Below are positions 12,976-14,454 of a DNA stretch of 14,454 nt, piece after piece. The position numbers and the translations under genes were made by a program. The stretch is from contig JBFGCA010000120.1 in NCBI GenBank assembly GCA_041567315.1, positions 1 to 14,454 on the forward strand, given 5' to 3'. This DNA comes from JBFGCA01 sp041567315. Its GTDB lineage: Bacteria; Acidobacteriota; Thermoanaerobaculia; Multivoradales; JAHEKO01. Position 1 is the stretch's first letter. Every line of letters starts with the position of its first letter. The notes under the pieces were generated by a model. It saw only the letters and a list, made by a program, of their open reading frames with translations, did not search any database and was not told the DNA's origin.

Positions 12976-13707
12976 CTACCGCACCAGCTGGAAGCTCCGC
13001 TCCCAGCGGGTGCGGGCGACGAGCTGCGGCAGCGCCCCGGCGGCCTGCGCGGCGCGCCCCCACCAGCCGCTGCGCGCCGGCGCCTCGGTGCGGCGGGCGT
13101 CGAGCGACCAGTAGACCATCAGCGCCCGGCCCTTGACGTGGGTCGCCGGGACCGGGCCCCAGAAGCGCGAGTCGTTGGACTCGTCGCGGTTGTCGCCGAG
13201 AAAGAAGTAGTGCTTCGCGGGAACGCTGTAGGGCCCGAAGTTGTCGCGCTGCCGGAAGCCCTCGGGCAGGAACAGCGACCGGGGGTAGACCCGCTCGTCG
13301 GTGCGATAGGTGTAGCCGGCGTCGTCCACCGCCTGGCCGTTGACGAAGACCACCTTGTCGCGGATCTCGACGACGTCGCCGGGCAGGCCGACGCAGCGTT
13401 TGATGAAGTCGCGAGTCGGGTCCTCCGGGTACTTGAACACCGCGATGTCGCCCCGGCGCAGCTCGCGGACCGGCAGCAGCCAGCGCTCCAGGCCGGTCGC
13501 CACCGGCCCGTACACGAACTTGTTGACCAGGATGTGATCGCCGATCTTGAGGTTCTCTTCCATCGATCCCGTCGGGATCTTGAACGCCTGGACCGTCCAG
13601 GTGCGCGCGAAGGTGGCGAAGACCACCGCGATCAGCAGCGCCTCGACGTACTCGCGGGCGAGAGATCGGCGGCGCCAGGGCGCCGGTGTCGCGCGCCGCT
13701 CGCTCAC
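12976..13707 (-). CDS. lepB: Signal peptidase I (second copy of a tandem pair)
   Basis: LepB cleaves signal peptides of exported proteins at the periplasmic face of the inner membrane. The 243-residue product has one N-terminal membrane segment (about 20-38), then the catalytic Ser48 in KIPTGSMEENL and the general base Lys103 in FIKRCVGLPGD. Downstream are NFGPYSVP and GDNRDESNDSRFWGPV, the family box E. GTG at 13707 overlaps the stop of the upstream lepB (GTGA); a longer open frame upstream lacks any domain. It ends with RWERSFQLVR, similar to the end of its neighbour. All catalytic motifs are present, so it should be active. Confidence 0.94.
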   Translation of the reverse strand: MSERRATPAPWRRRSLAREYVEALLIAVVFATFARTWTVQAFKIPTGSMEENLKIGDHILVNKFVYGPVATGLERWLLPVRELRRGDIAVFKYPEDPTRDFIKRCVGLPGDVVEIRDKVVFVNGQAVDDAGYTYRTDERVYPRSLFLPEGFRQRDNFGPYSVPAKHYFFLGDNRDESNDSRFWGPVPATHVKGRALMVYWSLDARRTEAPARSGWWGRAAQAAGALPQLVARTRWERSFQLVR

Positions 13708-14405
13708 CGGATGAGCCGGAAGGTGCGTCCCCAGCGGGACTGGGTGAGGAGCCCGGCGGCGGTCCTGCCGAGCTGCCGCAGCTTGTGCCCCCAGCCCCGC
13801 CAGACGCCGTCCGAGGTCTCGCCGCCGAACGACCAGTAGATGAGCAGCGCCCGCCCCTTGACGAAGTGCCGGGGCACCGGTCCCCAGAAGCGCGAATCGT
13901 AGGAGTGGTCGCGGTTGTCGCCGAGACAGAAGTAGCTGTCCCCCGGTACCTCGTAGGGTCCGAAGTTGTCGCGCTTGCGGAGCTGCTGGGGAACGCTGGG
14001 CCGGTCGGGGTAGACGCGGGCGTCGGCGTGCTGCGTGAAGGTGCCGTCGTTGACCCACTCGCCGTTGACGTAGAGGTCCTTGTCGCGGATCTCGACGACG
14101 TCGCCGGGCAGCCCGACGCAGCGCTTCACCATGTCGACCCGAGGCCGCTCGGGCGAGCGGAAGATGACGATGTCGCCGCGCTCCACCTCGCGCAGCGGAA
14201 AGAGCCGGTCCTCGAGCCCGCCGGCCGTCGCCCCGTAGACGAATCGGTTGACGAACAGGTGGTCGCCGACGAGCAGGGTCTCCTCCATCGAGGCGCTGGG
14301 GATGTAGAAGGTCTTGACCACGAAGGTGTTGGTGAATCCCAGGAAGACGCCGGCGATGAGCAGCGCCTCGAGGTACTCGCGGAAGGTGGAGTCCCGCTGC
14401 GGCAT
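13704..14405 (-). CDS. lepB: Signal peptidase I (first copy of a tandem pair)
   Basis: The 233-residue protein has an N-terminal membrane anchor (about 11-29), the catalytic serine motif YIPSASMEETL (Ser39), the lysine motif MVKRCVGLPGD (Lys94) and box E GDNRDHSYDSRFWGPV. It is closely related to the next gene along most of its length, which suggests a tandem duplication. The two differ in their N termini and in the loop after the lysine motif. The ATG (14405) lies 8 bases after a TGcTAGGCT extended -10, so the transcript may be leaderless. First gene of a three-gene operon with the second lepB and the DUF4845-like gene. Confidence 0.94.
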   Translation of the reverse strand: MPQRDSTFREYLEALLIAGVFLGFTNTFVVKTFYIPSASMEETLLVGDHLFVNRFVYGATAGGLEDRLFPLREVERGDIVIFRSPERPRVDMVKRCVGLPGDVVEIRDKDLYVNGEWVNDGTFTQHADARVYPDRPSVPQQLRKRDNFGPYEVPGDSYFCLGDNRDHSYDSRFWGPVPRHFVKGRALLIYWSFGGETSDGVWRGWGHKLRQLGRTAAGLLTQSRWGRTFRLIR

Positions 14406-14413
14406 GACCGCCT

Positions 14414-14422
14414 AGCCTAGCA
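14414..14422 (-). promoter_or_regulatory. Possible extended -10 promoter of the lepB operon
   Basis: Read on the minus strand, TGcTAGGCT gives an extended -10 (TAGGCT from 14419 to 14414). The first base of the ATG (14405) is 8 bases beyond it, close to the expected transcription start, leaving no room for a Shine-Dalgarno. No clear -35 is visible before the window edge. Confidence 0.35.
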
Positions 14423-14454
14423 GTCTGCGGTGGGAGTCGGCCCCGCCGCCCGAC

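Overview
This is a very GC-rich window from a bacterial chromosome, almost fully coding, with many stop/start overlaps (GTGA, ATGA, CTGA). YidC has a large periplasmic domain behind an N-terminal membrane anchor, which is the Gram-negative form. Together with a bactofilin behind parAB and a membrane alkaline-phosphatase-fold protein, this suggests a high-GC Gram-negative such as an Acidobacteriota (Thermoanaerobaculia-like) or deltaproteobacterium-like lineage. That placement is an inference; no rRNA or taxon marker is present.

Layout. 1-443: no convincing gene, several inverted repeats and a possible tadA promoter. 444-1140: tadA and two tRNA-Ser genes (anticodons GGA and CGA). 1256-4909: the conserved rpmH-rnpA-yidD-yidC-jag cluster usually found near the replication origin; rpmH is a 44-residue gene with a GTG start, and yidD appears to start at CTG inside the rnpA stop. 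4897-5247 (minus): a small single-domain LAGLIDADG-fold protein converging on jag. 5226-5570: two tandem parS-like repeats, then three perfect inverted repeats. 5571-8189: rsmG-parA-parB-bactofilin, each gene overlapping the next. 8186-10009 (minus): a membrane alkaline-phosphatase-superfamily protein that seems to have lost its catalytic residues. 10042-11920: pyrD-pyrF. 11959-12546: a divergent pair, a ribbon-helix-helix protein and an unknown 109-residue protein. 12556-14405 (minus): lepB-lepB and a small single-pass membrane protein resembling DUF4845.

How it fits together. The first cluster serves translation and membrane biogenesis: wobble-A deamination, serine tRNAs, L34, RNase P protein, YidD/YidC insertion and Jag. 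The second is a chromosome segregation module: parS-like sites, ParA, ParB and a bactofilin, with RsmG as first gene. The origin-proximal order is familiar, but mnmE and mnmG, often found between jag and rsmG, are absent; the LAGLIDADG gene and the parS/inverted-repeat region are there instead. dnaA and clear DnaA boxes were not seen.

Main points for a second look: an Ala in place of the Walker B Asp of ParA; loss of active-site residues in the phosphatase-fold protein; the LAGLIDADG gene whose 5' end overlaps a parS-like site; four near-identical 18-bp repeats in frame in jag; apparent CTG starts; and the structured region upstream of rsmG.
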